Shown here one piece after another: positions 11,098-20,363 of a stretch of 63,541 nt of DNA. The stretch spans positions 1 through 63,541 of the forward strand of contig CANJPG010000009.1 of NCBI GenBank assembly GCA_947476065.1, written 5' to 3'. The notes below the pieces were generated by a model. The model worked only from the letters and a program-made list of their open reading frames with translations. It was not told where the DNA came from and did no database searches. Made by a program: the position numbers and the translations under genes. This stretch comes from Fidelibacterota bacterium (GTDB taxonomy: Bacteria > Pseudomonadota > Alphaproteobacteria > Rhodospirillales > Rhodospirillaceae). Every line of letters begins with the position of its first letter. The stretch's first letter is position 1.

Positions 11098-12909
11098 TTA
11101 CACCAGCGCCAGGCCCTCCCCGGTGATGGCTTTGCCACTCTTCTCGTCCTGACCCAGGATCATCTCGTTGTGCGCCTTGCCCGAGGGGATCATGGGGAAA
11201 CAGTTTTCCTTGGGATCGACCGAGACGTCGCAGACCACGGGACGGTCGATCGAGATCATTTCCTTGATGGTATCGTCCATCTTGGCGGGATCGGACACAC
11301 GCATGCCCACACATCCAAAGGCTTCGGCGAGCTTGACGAAATCCGGCAGCGCTTCGCTGTAGCTTTCGGAATAGCGCCCGCCGTGCAGCAGCTCCTGCCA
11401 CTGGCGCACCATGCCCATGTACTGGTTGTTGATGATGAAGACCTTGACCGGCAGGTGGTACTGCACCGCGGTCGAGAGCTCCTGGATGTTCATCATGATC
11501 GAGGCTTCGCCGGCGATATCGACCACGAGTGCGTCGCGGTGGGCCATCTGCACGCCGACGGCGGCGGGCAAGCCGTAGCCCATGGTGCCGAGGCCGCCCG
11601 AGGTCAGCCAATGATTGGGCTGGTCGAAGCGGTAGAACTGCGCCGCCCACATCTGATGCTGGCCCACTTCGGTGGTGATGTAGGTTTCGCGTTTCTTGGT
11701 TAGCTCGAACAGGCGCTGGATGGCGTACTGCGGCTTGATGAGCTTGCCCTTCTGCACATACTTCAGGCTGTCGCGGCTTTTCCATTCCTCGATCTGGCGC
11801 CACCAGGCCTTCAGGGCCTTCTGGTCGGCCTGATATTTTTTGGCTTTCCAGACGGCGAGCATGTCTTCGAGCGCGATTGCGCAGTCGCCGACGATGCCGA
11901 GATCGACGATGACGTTCTTGTTGATCGACGAGGCGTCGATGTCGATGTGGATCTTCTTTGAGTCGGGCGCAAAGAATTTCAGGTTGCCGGTGACGCGGTC
12001 GTCGAAGCGCGCGCCGATGTTGATCATTAGGTCGCAGCCATGCATGGCGAGGTTGGCTTCGTAGGTGCCGTGCATGCCGAGCATGCCCAGCCAGTGGTCG
12101 CCCGAGGCCGGGTAAGCGCCGAGGCCCATCAATGTGGACGTGATGGGAAAGCCGGTGAGCTTGACCAGCTCGCGCAGCAAGGCCGAGGCCTTGGGGCCCG
12201 AATTGATGATGCCGCCGCCGGTATAGAACACCGGCTTTTTGGCCGCGGCCATCATGGCCACCGCATGGGCAATGGCTGCTGAATCCGGCTTGGTCTTGGG
12301 ATTGTAGGTTTTGTGCTGCTTGCGCTGCACGCCGCGCGGCGCCGTTGTGTAATGGCCCATGGCCATACACACGTCCTTTGGCAGATCGACCACCACCGGA
12401 CCGGGACGGCCCGAGCGCGCGACATAGAACGCTTCGTGGATCGTCTCGGACAATTTGTTGACGTCGCGCACCAGGTAGTTGTGCTTGGTGCACGGACGCG
12501 TGATGCCGACGGTGTCGGCTTCTTGGAAAGCGTCGTTGCCGATGAGATGCGTGGGGACCTGTCCCGTCAGGCAGACGATGGGAATGGAATCCATCAGCGC
12601 GTCGGTCAAACCGGTGACGGCGTTGGTGGCACCTGGGCCCGAGGTGACGAGCACGCAACCGACTTTGCCCGTCGAACGCGCGTAGCCTTCGGCGGCATGC
12701 ACCGCGCCCTGTTCATGGCGCACAAGCACGTGACGGATGCTGTTCTGTTTGAAGATCTCGTCGTAGATCGGCAGCACGGCGCCGCCCGGATAGCCGAAGA
12801 TGACCTCGACGCCCTGCTCCTGCAGGGCCTTCAAGATGAGGCGCGCGCCCACAAAGAGTTCTTTGCTGGGCGTGTCGCCGTTTCGCTCGGTGGTCGCTGC
12901 TTCCGCCAT
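11098..12909 (-). CDS. ilvB: Acetolactate synthase catalytic (large) subunit
   Basis: 603 residues. Thiamin-diphosphate enzyme of valine/isoleucine/leucine synthesis. The N-terminal part has VIFGYPGGAVLPIYDE with the catalytic Glu in RHEQGAVHAAEGYAR; a central FAD domain and a C-terminal TPP domain (DIAGEASIMMNIQELSTA) follow. The usual GDG of the TPP/Mg motif reads G-E-A here. ATG 12909 has an AAGGA site 9 bases upstream; frame-extending codons before it lack one. Works with IlvN encoded 20 bases downstream. Confidence 0.96.
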   Translation of the reverse strand: MAEAATTERNGDTPSKELFVGARLILKALQEQGVEVIFGYPGGAVLPIYDEIFKQNSIRHVLVRHEQGAVHAAEGYARSTGKVGCVLVTSGPGATNAVTGLTDALMDSIPIVCLTGQVPTHLIGNDAFQEADTVGITRPCTKHNYLVRDVNKLSETIHEAFYVARSGRPGPVVVDLPKDVCMAMGHYTTAPRGVQRKQHKTYNPKTKPDSAAIAHAVAMMAAAKKPVFYTGGGIINSGPKASALLRELVKLTGFPITSTLMGLGAYPASGDHWLGMLGMHGTYEANLAMHGCDLMINIGARFDDRVTGNLKFFAPDSKKIHIDIDASSINKNVIVDLGIVGDCAIALEDMLAVWKAKKYQADQKALKAWWRQIEEWKSRDSLKYVQKGKLIKPQYAIQRLFELTKKRETYITTEVGQHQMWAAQFYRFDQPNHWLTSGGLGTMGYGLPAAVGVQMAHRDALVVDIAGEASIMMNIQELSTAVQYHLPVKVFIINNQYMGMVRQWQELLHGGRYSESYSEALPDFVKLAEAFGCVGMRVSDPAKMDDTIKEMISIDRPVVCDVSVDPKENCFPMIPSGKAHNEMILGQDEKSGKAITGEGLALV

Positions 12910-13021
12910 GTCCGCCGTCCTTGCGCGAGTTCCTATGCGCTCAATGAAAGGCCCGCACAACAGCCACACGAAATGGCGGTTTGGGCGGGCGAACGGGCGG
13001 AAAACTAGTCGGGGGGTCTGG

Positions 13022-13975
13022 TCAGGTCAACAGAAAAAGACGAATATTTGAAAAGATTTCTTCCATTAAACATTCCGAAAGTTTCTTACTTAAGGTCAAA
13101 TCCGCACGAAACTGATTTCGGAACCAGGTCATCTGTCGTTTTGCGTACTGCCGGGTGGCGGTTTGTACGAGGGTGACCGCGCCCGCCAAATCCTGCGCCC
13201 CGGCCAGGGTCTTGGCAAGTTCGGCCACACCCAGGGCCTTGCCGATGCCCTTGGCGAGGTCGATTCGCCGGTCGATAAGAGCCTGGACCTCGGCCAGGGC
13301 ACCACCCTCGACCATGGCCTGGAACCGGGAGTCGCAGTCGGCATAGAGGGCCGCGCGGTCGGGCAGAAGGACAATACTGAAATACCGGGCGGCAATGGGC
13401 GGCGTGCCCGGTGTCTCCTGCCAGGCGCTGAGGGGCCGGCCGCTAGCCTCGACCACCTCCCAGGCCCGCAGCATGCGTTGGGTGTCGCCGGGCTTGAGAC
13501 GCGCGCCGAGCACGGGATCGCGGGCCGCGAGTTTGGCGTGAAAGGCAGCATGGCCGATGTCATCGAGCAAAGCGCGGGCGCTATCGCGGACCTCGGAAGG
13601 TACGGCCGGCATGTCGCTGAGGCCTTCCATCAGCGCGCGGAAATAAAGACCGGTGCCGCCGACCAGGATAGGCACCTTGTTTTGCGCGGTGGCGGTTTCA
13701 ATTTCCGCGGCAGCCTTTATCGCCCACTCGGCCGCCGAGCCGGTGTCCGCCGGGCCGAGATCACCGAAGAGTTTGTGCGGCACGCGCGCCTCATCGGCCA
13801 CGGAAGGCCGTGAGGTGAGAATGCGCAGGTCCGCGTAACGCTGCTGGCTGTCGGCGTTGATAAGCACGCCGTGAAATTTTTCGGCAACGGCGAGCGCAAG
13901 CGCGGATTTGCCCGCCGCGGTCGGGCCGGCGATGACAATAACCTTGGGTGCGTTAGTCGATGACGTGACTGACAA
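13022..13975 (-). CDS. miaA: tRNA dimethylallyltransferase
   Basis: 317 residues. Adds the isopentenyl group to A37 of tRNAs reading UNN codons. The P-loop VIAGPTAAGKSALALA (about 14-29), an early Asp-Ser-Gln motif (NADSQQRYADL) and the C-terminal YAKRQMTWFRNQF are diagnostic. The only plausible start is a TTG at 13975, which overlaps the upstream DUF1015 gene by 23 bases, so translation is probably coupled. It precedes ilvB by about 110 bases. Confidence 0.94.
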   Translation of the reverse strand: MSVTSSTNAPKVIVIAGPTAAGKSALALAVAEKFHGVLINADSQQRYADLRILTSRPSVADEARVPHKLFGDLGPADTGSAAEWAIKAAAEIETATAQNKVPILVGGTGLYFRALMEGLSDMPAVPSEVRDSARALLDDIGHAAFHAKLAARDPVLGARLKPGDTQRMLRAWEVVEASGRPLSAWQETPGTPPIAARYFSIVLLPDRAALYADCDSRFQAMVEGGALAEVQALIDRRIDLAKGIGKALGVAELAKTLAGAQDLAGAVTLVQTATRQYAKRQMTWFRNQFRADLTLSKKLSECLMEEIFSNIRLFLLT

Positions 13976-15179
13976 GACCGTCGGCCAGCTTGGGCTCGAA
14001 CCAGGTGGACTTGGGCGGCATGACCTGATCGGCGTCCGCGACCGCCATCAACTGCTCGAGCGTCGTGGGATGCAGCGCGAAGGCTACCTGCATCTCGCCG
14101 GAGTTGACGCGCTTCTCCAATTCCTTGAGCCCGCGAATGCCGCCCACAAAATCAATGCGCTTGTCGCGGCGCGGATCGGTAATGCCCAGCACCGGGGCGA
14201 TGAGATTGTCCTGCAACAGGCTGACGTCGAGGCGCGCCACCGGATCCTGCTGCGGGATCAGCTTTTCGTGGATCGCAAGCTTGTACCAGGCGCCGCCCAT
14301 ATACATGCCAAAAATCGTGGGTTTCTCGGGCTTAACCTGGCCGCTGGCCGCCGAGACGTCGAAGCGCTCCTTGACCTTGGCGAGGAAAGCTTCGGGCGTG
14401 AGGCCATTCAAATCCTTGATCACGCGGTTGTAGTCGAAGATGCGCATCTGATCATGGGGGAAGGCCACACCGAGAAAATATTCTGCGCTTTCGCTTTTGC
14501 CGCGGCGCGCGGCAGCCACCCGGGACGCCGCGGCGGAACGGTGATGACCATCGGCGATGTAGAGCGCCTTCATGGCATCGACCAGTTGCGTGAGCTTAGC
14601 GATGGCGTCCGGGTCGTCCATGCGCCAGATGGTGTGCACGATGCCGTCGTCGGCGGTGACCTCGTACAAGGGCGCGGTCTTGGCAACGCCGTCGATGATG
14701 GCCTGCACCTCTTTGTCGGCCCTATAGGCCAGCAACACCGGACCGGTCTGGGCATTCAGCGCTTCGATCTGGCGGACGCGGTCGTCTTCCTTGTCGGGGC
14801 GCGTGAACTCGTGCTTGCGAATGCGGTTGATGTCGTAAGCCGCGACGGATGCGGCGGCGACAAAACCGGTTTGCACGTGGTCGCCCATCTTCAGTCGGTA
14901 GACATAGTAATGCGGCGCGGCGTCGCGCACGAGCACGCCGCCGTCGATGAGGCGCTTCAAATTCTCAACGCCTTTGGCGTAGACGGCAGGTGCGTAAGGA
15001 TCGGTGCCGGCGGGCAGGTCGATCTCGGGCTTGGAGATGTGCAAGAAGCTGTTGGCCTTGCCGGCGGCGCGGGCGCGGGCCTCTTCGGTGTTGAGCACGT
15101 CGTAAGGCGGCGCCGCAACGGCGGCGGCCTGGGCGGGAACCGGACGTAAGCCCGTGAAGGGGCGGATCAATGTGGCCAA
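13953..15179 (-). CDS. DUF1015 family protein
   Basis: 408 residues from a TTG at 15179 that has a GGGAGA ribosome site 7 bases upstream. The N-terminus LIRPFTGLRPVPAQAAAVAA followed by PPYDVLNTEEAR is the hallmark of the DUF1015 family, as is YIADGHHRSAAASRVA (about 209-224). The DGHHR motif resembles the phosphate-binding loop of ParB/serine-kinase-like folds, which suggests a nucleotide- or phosphate-linked role; this is inference, and the biological function is unknown. First gene of the minus-strand run leading to miaA. Confidence 0.88.
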   Translation of the reverse strand: MATLIRPFTGLRPVPAQAAAVAAPPYDVLNTEEARARAAGKANSFLHISKPEIDLPAGTDPYAPAVYAKGVENLKRLIDGGVLVRDAAPHYYVYRLKMGDHVQTGFVAAASVAAYDINRIRKHEFTRPDKEDDRVRQIEALNAQTGPVLLAYRADKEVQAIIDGVAKTAPLYEVTADDGIVHTIWRMDDPDAIAKLTQLVDAMKALYIADGHHRSAAASRVAAARRGKSESAEYFLGVAFPHDQMRIFDYNRVIKDLNGLTPEAFLAKVKERFDVSAASGQVKPEKPTIFGMYMGGAWYKLAIHEKLIPQQDPVARLDVSLLQDNLIAPVLGITDPRRDKRIDFVGGIRGLKELEKRVNSGEMQVAFALHPTTLEQLMAVADADQVMPPKSTWFEPKLADGLVSHVID

Positions 15180-15330
15180 GACAGCGTCTCCCGTGGGCGA
15201 ATAAGGGAAGCGGTGTTTACCTCCTGGCACGGCCCGCGGCAACGCCAACTCTTCACCAAAAAGACGTTTGCAGCCCCGTAACCTATGGTTATGTTCAGGG
15301 CGAGAGGTTCGCTTTTAGAGGGAAGTAACG

Positions 15331-15627
15331 ATGAGCAAGAGCAAGTCGGAAATCCTCAATGATTTCCAGGAATTCATCGCCAAGCACGGCGGCAAGTATA
15401 AGGAATGGTGCGTCGGCACCGCCGAGGACGCCAAGGGCCAGCTGTTCAACGTGCACAAGTTCAAGAACGGGGCCGACAAGGGCCTCTACCGCGAAGCCGA
15501 CAGCGAAATCCAGGCGGCGGGCGTAGCCGAATTCTTCACCAACCTGGGCGCCAAAGGCGACGATTCAGTGAAGCGCGGCGCGGACCAAGTCTACGCCTAC
15601 AAAATCGCCCCGCACACCAAGCAGTAA
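15331..15627 (+). CDS. Small uncharacterised protein (98 aa)
   Basis: 98 residues with a good ribosome site (GAGGGAAG, about 6 bases before the ATG). The protein is soluble and charged. I recall a widespread unnamed family with the same pattern (EW.VG...D, LFN.H, YR..S, FF...LG, VYAYK..PHT). The spacing of W-VG...H faintly recalls GIY-YIG folds, but the catalytic residues are not evident. It stands alone, in front of a convergent pepA five bases away. Function unknown. Confidence 0.8.
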   Translation: MSKSKSEILNDFQEFIAKHGGKYKEWCVGTAEDAKGQLFNVHKFKNGADKGLYREADSEIQAAGVAEFFTNLGAKGDDSVKRGADQVYAYKIAPHTKQ

Positions 15628-15632
15628 CGCGG

Positions 15633-17111
15633 TTATTTCTCGTAATTATCGGCGATGAAGCGGTTGAGCAGGCGCACGCCGTAACCGGTACCGCCGCCGG
15701 GGGCCAGGGCGGTCGGCTTTTCATTCCAGACCACACCGGCAATGTCGAGGTGCGCCCAAGGCACGTCCTTGATGAAGCGCTGCAGGAACTGCGCCGCCGT
15801 GATGGAGCCCGCGCGCGGGCCGCCGATATTCTTCATGTCGGCGATGGGCGACTTCAGATCGCGGTCGTATTCGTCGCCCATGGGCAGACGCCACAGACGT
15901 TCACTGACCGCCTGGCCGGCGGCAATCAACTTATTCGACAGCTCGTCGTTGTTGCTGAAGATGCCGGCGTAATGATCCGACAGCGCCGCAATGATGGCGC
16001 CGGTCAGCGTGGCCAGATCGACAATGGCTTTGGGCTTGAAACGCTGCTGCGCGTACCACAGTACGTCGGCCAGCACGAGGCGGCCTTCGGCGTCGGTGTT
16101 GAGCACTTCGATGGTCTGGCCCGACATGGAGGTGACCACATCGCCCGGGCGCTGGGCATTGCCGTCGGGCATATTTTCGACGAGACCGCAGAGGCCGACG
16201 ACATTCACCGGCGCTTTGCGGCGCGCAAGCGCCCGCATCAGGCCGACAACCACACCGGCGCCGCCCATGTCCCATTTCATGTCCCACATGCCGGCGGGCG
16301 GCTTTAAGCTGATGCCGCCGGTGTCAAAGGTCACGCCCTTGCCGACGATGGCCAGCGGCGCGTCGGACTTATTCTTGGCGCCGTCCCAGCGCAAAACCAA
16401 AACCTGGGATTCTTTGCGCGAACCCTGGCCGACGCCGAGCAAGGCGCCCATGCCGAGCTTTTTCATGGCCGCTTCGCCGAGGGCTTCGACCTTGATGCCG
16501 TCCTTGGCCAATTCCTTGGCGCGGGCGACGAAGGATTCCGGATAGATGATATTGGGTGGCTCGGTGATGACGTCGCGGGTGAAGAACACGCCATCACACA
16601 CCGCCTCGACCGCGACGTAGCGCTTCTTGGCGTCGGCCGGCGCATCGGACTGAACCTCGACCGACTTCAGTTTCGGCTTGGAATCCTTGCTCTCCTTAGT
16701 GAGGTACTTGGTGAAGCGGTAGGACTTCAGCACCATGCCGCCGGCGAAATGGGCCGCGACGGCGCCGGCCTCGAAGCCGCCACCTTCCAGCAGGACGGTG
16801 ACGCCGGTGTCCTTGGACACGGCATCGTAAATCGACGCACCGATGCGCTCGGCCGCGGTGGCATCCAGGGTCTTGACGCTGCCCAAGCCCACCAGGATGA
16901 CGCGGTCGAGCTTGCTGCCGGCGGGGGACACGATCACCAGGGTCTTTTCGCGCTTGCCGGTGAACTCGGCGGCCTTCATGGCGCGGCTGAGGGTACCGTG
17001 GACCTGTTTGTCCAGCTTCGCCGCCGCCGGGCCCAGCTTGCCGCCTTCTGCCACGCCGATAACGGCAGCGCCTTGTTTGGGAACGGCGATCTTGGCGAAG
17101 GTGATGTGCAT
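15633..17111 (-). CDS. pepA: Leucyl aminopeptidase (M17)
   Basis: 492 residues. Cytosolic two-metal aminopeptidase. The metal- and substrate-binding motifs GVTFDTGGISLKP (about 261-273), MKWDMGGAGVVVG (about 278-290) and the family signature NTDAEGRLVLADVLWYAQ (about 342-359) are intact, including the bicarbonate-binding Arg. ATG 17111 gives the standard N-terminus. It is transcribed divergently from the CoxL-like gene; the shared promoter gap is 123 bases. Confidence 0.96.
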   Translation of the reverse strand: MHITFAKIAVPKQGAAVIGVAEGGKLGPAAAKLDKQVHGTLSRAMKAAEFTGKREKTLVIVSPAGSKLDRVILVGLGSVKTLDATAAERIGASIYDAVSKDTGVTVLLEGGGFEAGAVAAHFAGGMVLKSYRFTKYLTKESKDSKPKLKSVEVQSDAPADAKKRYVAVEAVCDGVFFTRDVITEPPNIIYPESFVARAKELAKDGIKVEALGEAAMKKLGMGALLGVGQGSRKESQVLVLRWDGAKNKSDAPLAIVGKGVTFDTGGISLKPPAGMWDMKWDMGGAGVVVGLMRALARRKAPVNVVGLCGLVENMPDGNAQRPGDVVTSMSGQTIEVLNTDAEGRLVLADVLWYAQQRFKPKAIVDLATLTGAIIAALSDHYAGIFSNNDELSNKLIAAGQAVSERLWRLPMGDEYDRDLKSPIADMKNIGGPRAGSITAAQFLQRFIKDVPWAHLDIAGVVWNEKPTALAPGGGTGYGVRLLNRFIADNYEK

Positions 17112-17234
17112 GACGGCTTCCGGAACAAAAGGGTCAAAGGAGGGCGCAGCTTAACCCTACAGAGCGCGGCCCTGCCAGTGGACAAAGTGGCTTCGCGCGC
17201 TATGTTTGGCGATCACTGAAAAGGTAGAGCCGGT

Positions 17235-19571
17235 ATGGGCAAATTCGGGGTCGGTCAAGCCATCCGCCGCGTCGAGGATCAGCGGTTCCTCACCGGCACC
17301 GGACGTTATACTGACGACATCGCCGGCGTCGGGCAGAGCTACCTTTATATGCTGCGCTCCTCCCACGCCCATGCCGATCTGGTCGCGGTCGATACAGTGG
17401 CGGCTAAGGCCGCTCCTGGCGTGCTGGGTGTTTTCACCGGCGCCGACCTCGATGCGTTGAAGGTGGGCGGATTGCCCGCCGAGGGCGTGCCCCCCGGCCC
17501 CGACGGCAAACGTCCCAAGACACCGCTGCGCCCGGTCCTGGCCAAGGGCCGCGTACGTTACGTGGGCGAGCCCATCGTCGCCATCGTTGCCGAGACACTC
17601 GCGCAAGCCAAAGACGCCGCCGAACTTGTGGAGATTGATTACAGCGATCTCGAGGTCAGCGTCAGCACCGCCGAGACCGTGACCTCGGGCGTAGAGATTC
17701 ACCCCGAAGCACCCGGCAACGTTCTGGTGCATTGGCGGCTGGGCGATGAAGCCAAGGTCGCGGCAGCTTTTGCAGCGGCCCACAAGGTCGTCGCCATCGA
17801 TCTGATCAACAACCGCATGAACCCGACAGCATTGGAGCCACGCGGCGCCATCGGCGAATACGACGCCGCGACCGGGCGCTACACCCTGACACAAGGCTGC
17901 CAGAACACTCACAAGCTCAGGGACTGGCTGACCAAGTGGAAGGTGCTGGACGCCACCGCCGAGCAGGTACGCGTGCTGTGCCCCGACGTCGGCGGCGGCT
18001 TCGGCATGCGCTACTTCCTGTTCAATGAACCGGTGATGTGCCTGGTGGCGGCCAAGGCCCTGGGCCGTCCGGTGAAATGGACAGCCGACCGATCCGAAAG
18101 CTTCCTCGCCGACGGGCACGGGCGCGACCAGGTCAATCACGCCGAGATGGCGCTCGATAAAGACGGCAAGTTCCTGGCTATCCGTGTGTCGTCCTTAGGC
18201 AATGTCGGCGCCTATCTATCGCAATTTGCCGCGATGGTGCAGACCATGGCCGGCTGCGGTATGCTCTGTGGCACCTACCGCATTCCCGCGGCCTGCGTGG
18301 ATGTGCGGGTGGTATTCACCAATACGGCGCCGGTAGATGCCTATCGCGGCGCCGGGCGGCCCGAAGCCGCCTACATCGTCGAGCGTCTGGTGGAGAAAGC
18401 CGCGCGCGAGATTGGCCTCACTTCAGTTGAACTGCGCCGGCGCAATTTCATCCGCGCTGAAGACTTCCCTTACGAAACGCCGCTGGGTCCCGTTTACGAT
18501 TCCGGCCGCTACGAAGAGCTGATGGATGCCGCCCTGAAGCGCGCCGACTATGCCGGCCTGCCTGCGCGCAAGGCCGCCGCCAAAAAGCGCGGCATGCTGC
18601 GCGGCGCGGGCATCAGTTATTACGTCGAGGCCTGCGCCGGCGGCAACGGCGAGAAGCCGCAGCTGCGCTTTGAAAAGGACGGCCGCCTGACGATCCTCAT
18701 CGGCACCCAGTCCAACGGCCAGGGCCACGAGACGGCCTATGCGCAAATTGCCGCGGACGAGTTTGGCATTCCTATCGACCGCATCACCGTCAAGCAGGGC
18801 GACACCGATTTGATTCCAACCGGCAACGGCACCGGCGGTTCGCGGTCGGTGCCCATCGGCGGCAGTGCCGTGCGCGAGAACGTGATCAAGATGATCGAAC
18901 ACGGCAAGACGCTGGCCGCCGAGATGCTGGAGGCCGCCGCCGTGGATATCGAACTGGAGAACGGCAAGTTCGTCATCGCCGGCACCGACCGTGCGGTCGA
19001 TCTCGCTGACATTATTGCCGCGTCCTATAGCGAGGCTGGGCGCGCGGCGGGTGTTGAAGCCGGCTTGTATGTCAGCGAAAGCTATACCCCCGCCGGCACG
19101 ACTTTCCCTAACGGCTGCCACGTCTGCGAAGTGGATATCGAAGAAGCCACCGGCGTCATTCATTTCGTCAATTACACGATCCAAGACGATCTGGGTTACG
19201 CCCTCAATCCGCTGCTGATGACCGGACAGATTGTAGGCGGCGCGGTGCAGGGTATCGGCCAGGCGCTGTATGAGGCCGCGATCTATGACGACGCCGGCCA
19301 GCTGGTGACCGGGTCCTTCATGGACTACTGCATGCCGCGCGCGGACTCGTCGCCGGCCTTTGACTTCGCCTATACCGAGGTGCCGACGCCGCGAAACACA
19401 CTGGGCATCAAGGGCGCTGGCGAAGCCGGCACCATCGGCGCGACACCGGCCGCCGTGAACGCGGTGCTGGATGCCTTGGCGCCGCTGGGCATCACGCATC
19501 TCGACATGCCGCTGACGCCGCTCAAGATCTGGCAGGCGATTGAAGCCTCCACCCTGAAAGCCGCGGAATAA
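17235..19571 (+). CDS. CoxL-like molybdopterin-binding subunit (xanthine dehydrogenase family)
   Basis: 778 residues. Large subunit of the molybdenum hydroxylase superfamily. The cofactor-binding GGGFGMR (253-259), AYRGAGR (369-375) and the catalytic Glu in GEAG (E730) are present. AYRGAGR is the active-site motif of form II 'CoxL-like' proteins rather than the AYXCSFR of true CO dehydrogenase, so CO oxidation is unlikely and the substrate is unknown. No FAD (CoxM) or 2Fe-2S (CoxS) subunit gene is adjacent; the next gene is cysQ, 3 bases on. Confidence 0.88.
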   Translation: MGKFGVGQAIRRVEDQRFLTGTGRYTDDIAGVGQSYLYMLRSSHAHADLVAVDTVAAKAAPGVLGVFTGADLDALKVGGLPAEGVPPGPDGKRPKTPLRPVLAKGRVRYVGEPIVAIVAETLAQAKDAAELVEIDYSDLEVSVSTAETVTSGVEIHPEAPGNVLVHWRLGDEAKVAAAFAAAHKVVAIDLINNRMNPTALEPRGAIGEYDAATGRYTLTQGCQNTHKLRDWLTKWKVLDATAEQVRVLCPDVGGGFGMRYFLFNEPVMCLVAAKALGRPVKWTADRSESFLADGHGRDQVNHAEMALDKDGKFLAIRVSSLGNVGAYLSQFAAMVQTMAGCGMLCGTYRIPAACVDVRVVFTNTAPVDAYRGAGRPEAAYIVERLVEKAAREIGLTSVELRRRNFIRAEDFPYETPLGPVYDSGRYEELMDAALKRADYAGLPARKAAAKKRGMLRGAGISYYVEACAGGNGEKPQLRFEKDGRLTILIGTQSNGQGHETAYAQIAADEFGIPIDRITVKQGDTDLIPTGNGTGGSRSVPIGGSAVRENVIKMIEHGKTLAAEMLEAAAVDIELENGKFVIAGTDRAVDLADIIAASYSEAGRAAGVEAGLYVSESYTPAGTTFPNGCHVCEVDIEEATGVIHFVNYTIQDDLGYALNPLLMTGQIVGGAVQGIGQALYEAAIYDDAGQLVTGSFMDYCMPRADSSPAFDFAYTEVPTPRNTLGIKGAGEAGTIGATPAAVNAVLDALAPLGITHLDMPLTPLKIWQAIEASTLKAAE

Positions 19572-19574
19572 ATC

Positions 19575-20363
19575 ATGACCGCCGTTGACTTCGCCCTGCT
19601 CAGCGCCTGGGCCGACCGCTTGCGGCCCGTCGCCGAAGAAGCCGGGCGCGCCACGCTGGAGGTGCGCAAACGCGGATTTGAGGTCATGGCCAAAAACGAC
19701 ACTTCGCCGGTCACCGAGGCCGACCAGATCGCCGAAGGGATCATCACGGCGGTATTGGAAAAACTGTCGCCGGCTTTTCATATCGTTGCCGAAGAGCGCG
19801 TCGCCGCCCATGGGCATGCGCATTTTGAGGGCAACTCGTTTTGGCTTGTCGATGCGCTGGACGGCACCAAGGAGTTCATCAAGGGCGGCGACGACTACAC
19901 CGTGAATATCGCATTGGTTTTGAACGGCTCGCCGGCCCTGGGCATCGTGCACGCTCCGGTACGCGGCGAAACCTACCTCGGAGTGATAGTCGCTGCGCAG
20001 CGCCGCGCCGAAGTCTGGCGGGGCGGCGCGCCGGCAAAGATCACCGTACGTCCGCGGCCGGCGCGCGTGGTCATCACCGGCAGCAAATCCCATGAAGTGC
20101 CGGAACTGATGGACCCATTCCTGGCCAAATACGACGTCGCAGAAAAGCGCGTCATTGGCTCGTCGCTGAAGTTCTGCCTGGTGGCCGAAGGCAAGGCTGA
20201 TCTGTATCCACGCTTCGGACCTACATGCGAGTGGGACACTGGAGCGGGTCACGCCGTGGTGCGCGCGGCTGGTGGTTCGGTGCATGACTTCGACGGCGTC
20301 GAACTGGCGTACAAAAAGCCCGGCTTCCTCAACGGCCGTTTCCTCGCCGAAGGCGTGTTGTGA
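19575..20363 (+). CDS. cysQ: 3'(2'),5'-bisphosphate nucleotidase CysQ
   Basis: 262 residues, inositol-monophosphatase fold. Metal ligands are visible in IVAEERV (about 69-75), LVDALDGTKEF (about 92-102) and CEWDTGAGHAV (about 217-227). TKEF after the DG is typical of CysQ, which removes phosphate from PAP/PAPS. The Pro of the usual DPLDGT is Ala here. It starts 3 bases after the CoxL-like gene and overlaps tsaC by four bases, so the three are probably cotranscribed. A HisN-type or other IMPase activity is the alternative. Confidence 0.85.
   Translation: MTAVDFALLSAWADRLRPVAEEAGRATLEVRKRGFEVMAKNDTSPVTEADQIAEGIITAVLEKLSPAFHIVAEERVAAHGHAHFEGNSFWLVDALDGTKEFIKGGDDYTVNIALVLNGSPALGIVHAPVRGETYLGVIVAAQRRAEVWRGGAPAKITVRPRPARVVITGSKSHEVPELMDPFLAKYDVAEKRVIGSSLKFCLVAEGKADLYPRFGPTCEWDTGAGHAVVRAAGGSVHDFDGVELAYKKPGFLNGRFLAEGVL

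Noticed and set aside
18423-20285. A 620-codon minus-strand frame across the CoxL-like gene and cysQ
   Set aside because: It spans two real genes on the other strand and has no family resemblance; its composition is typical of antisense shadows.
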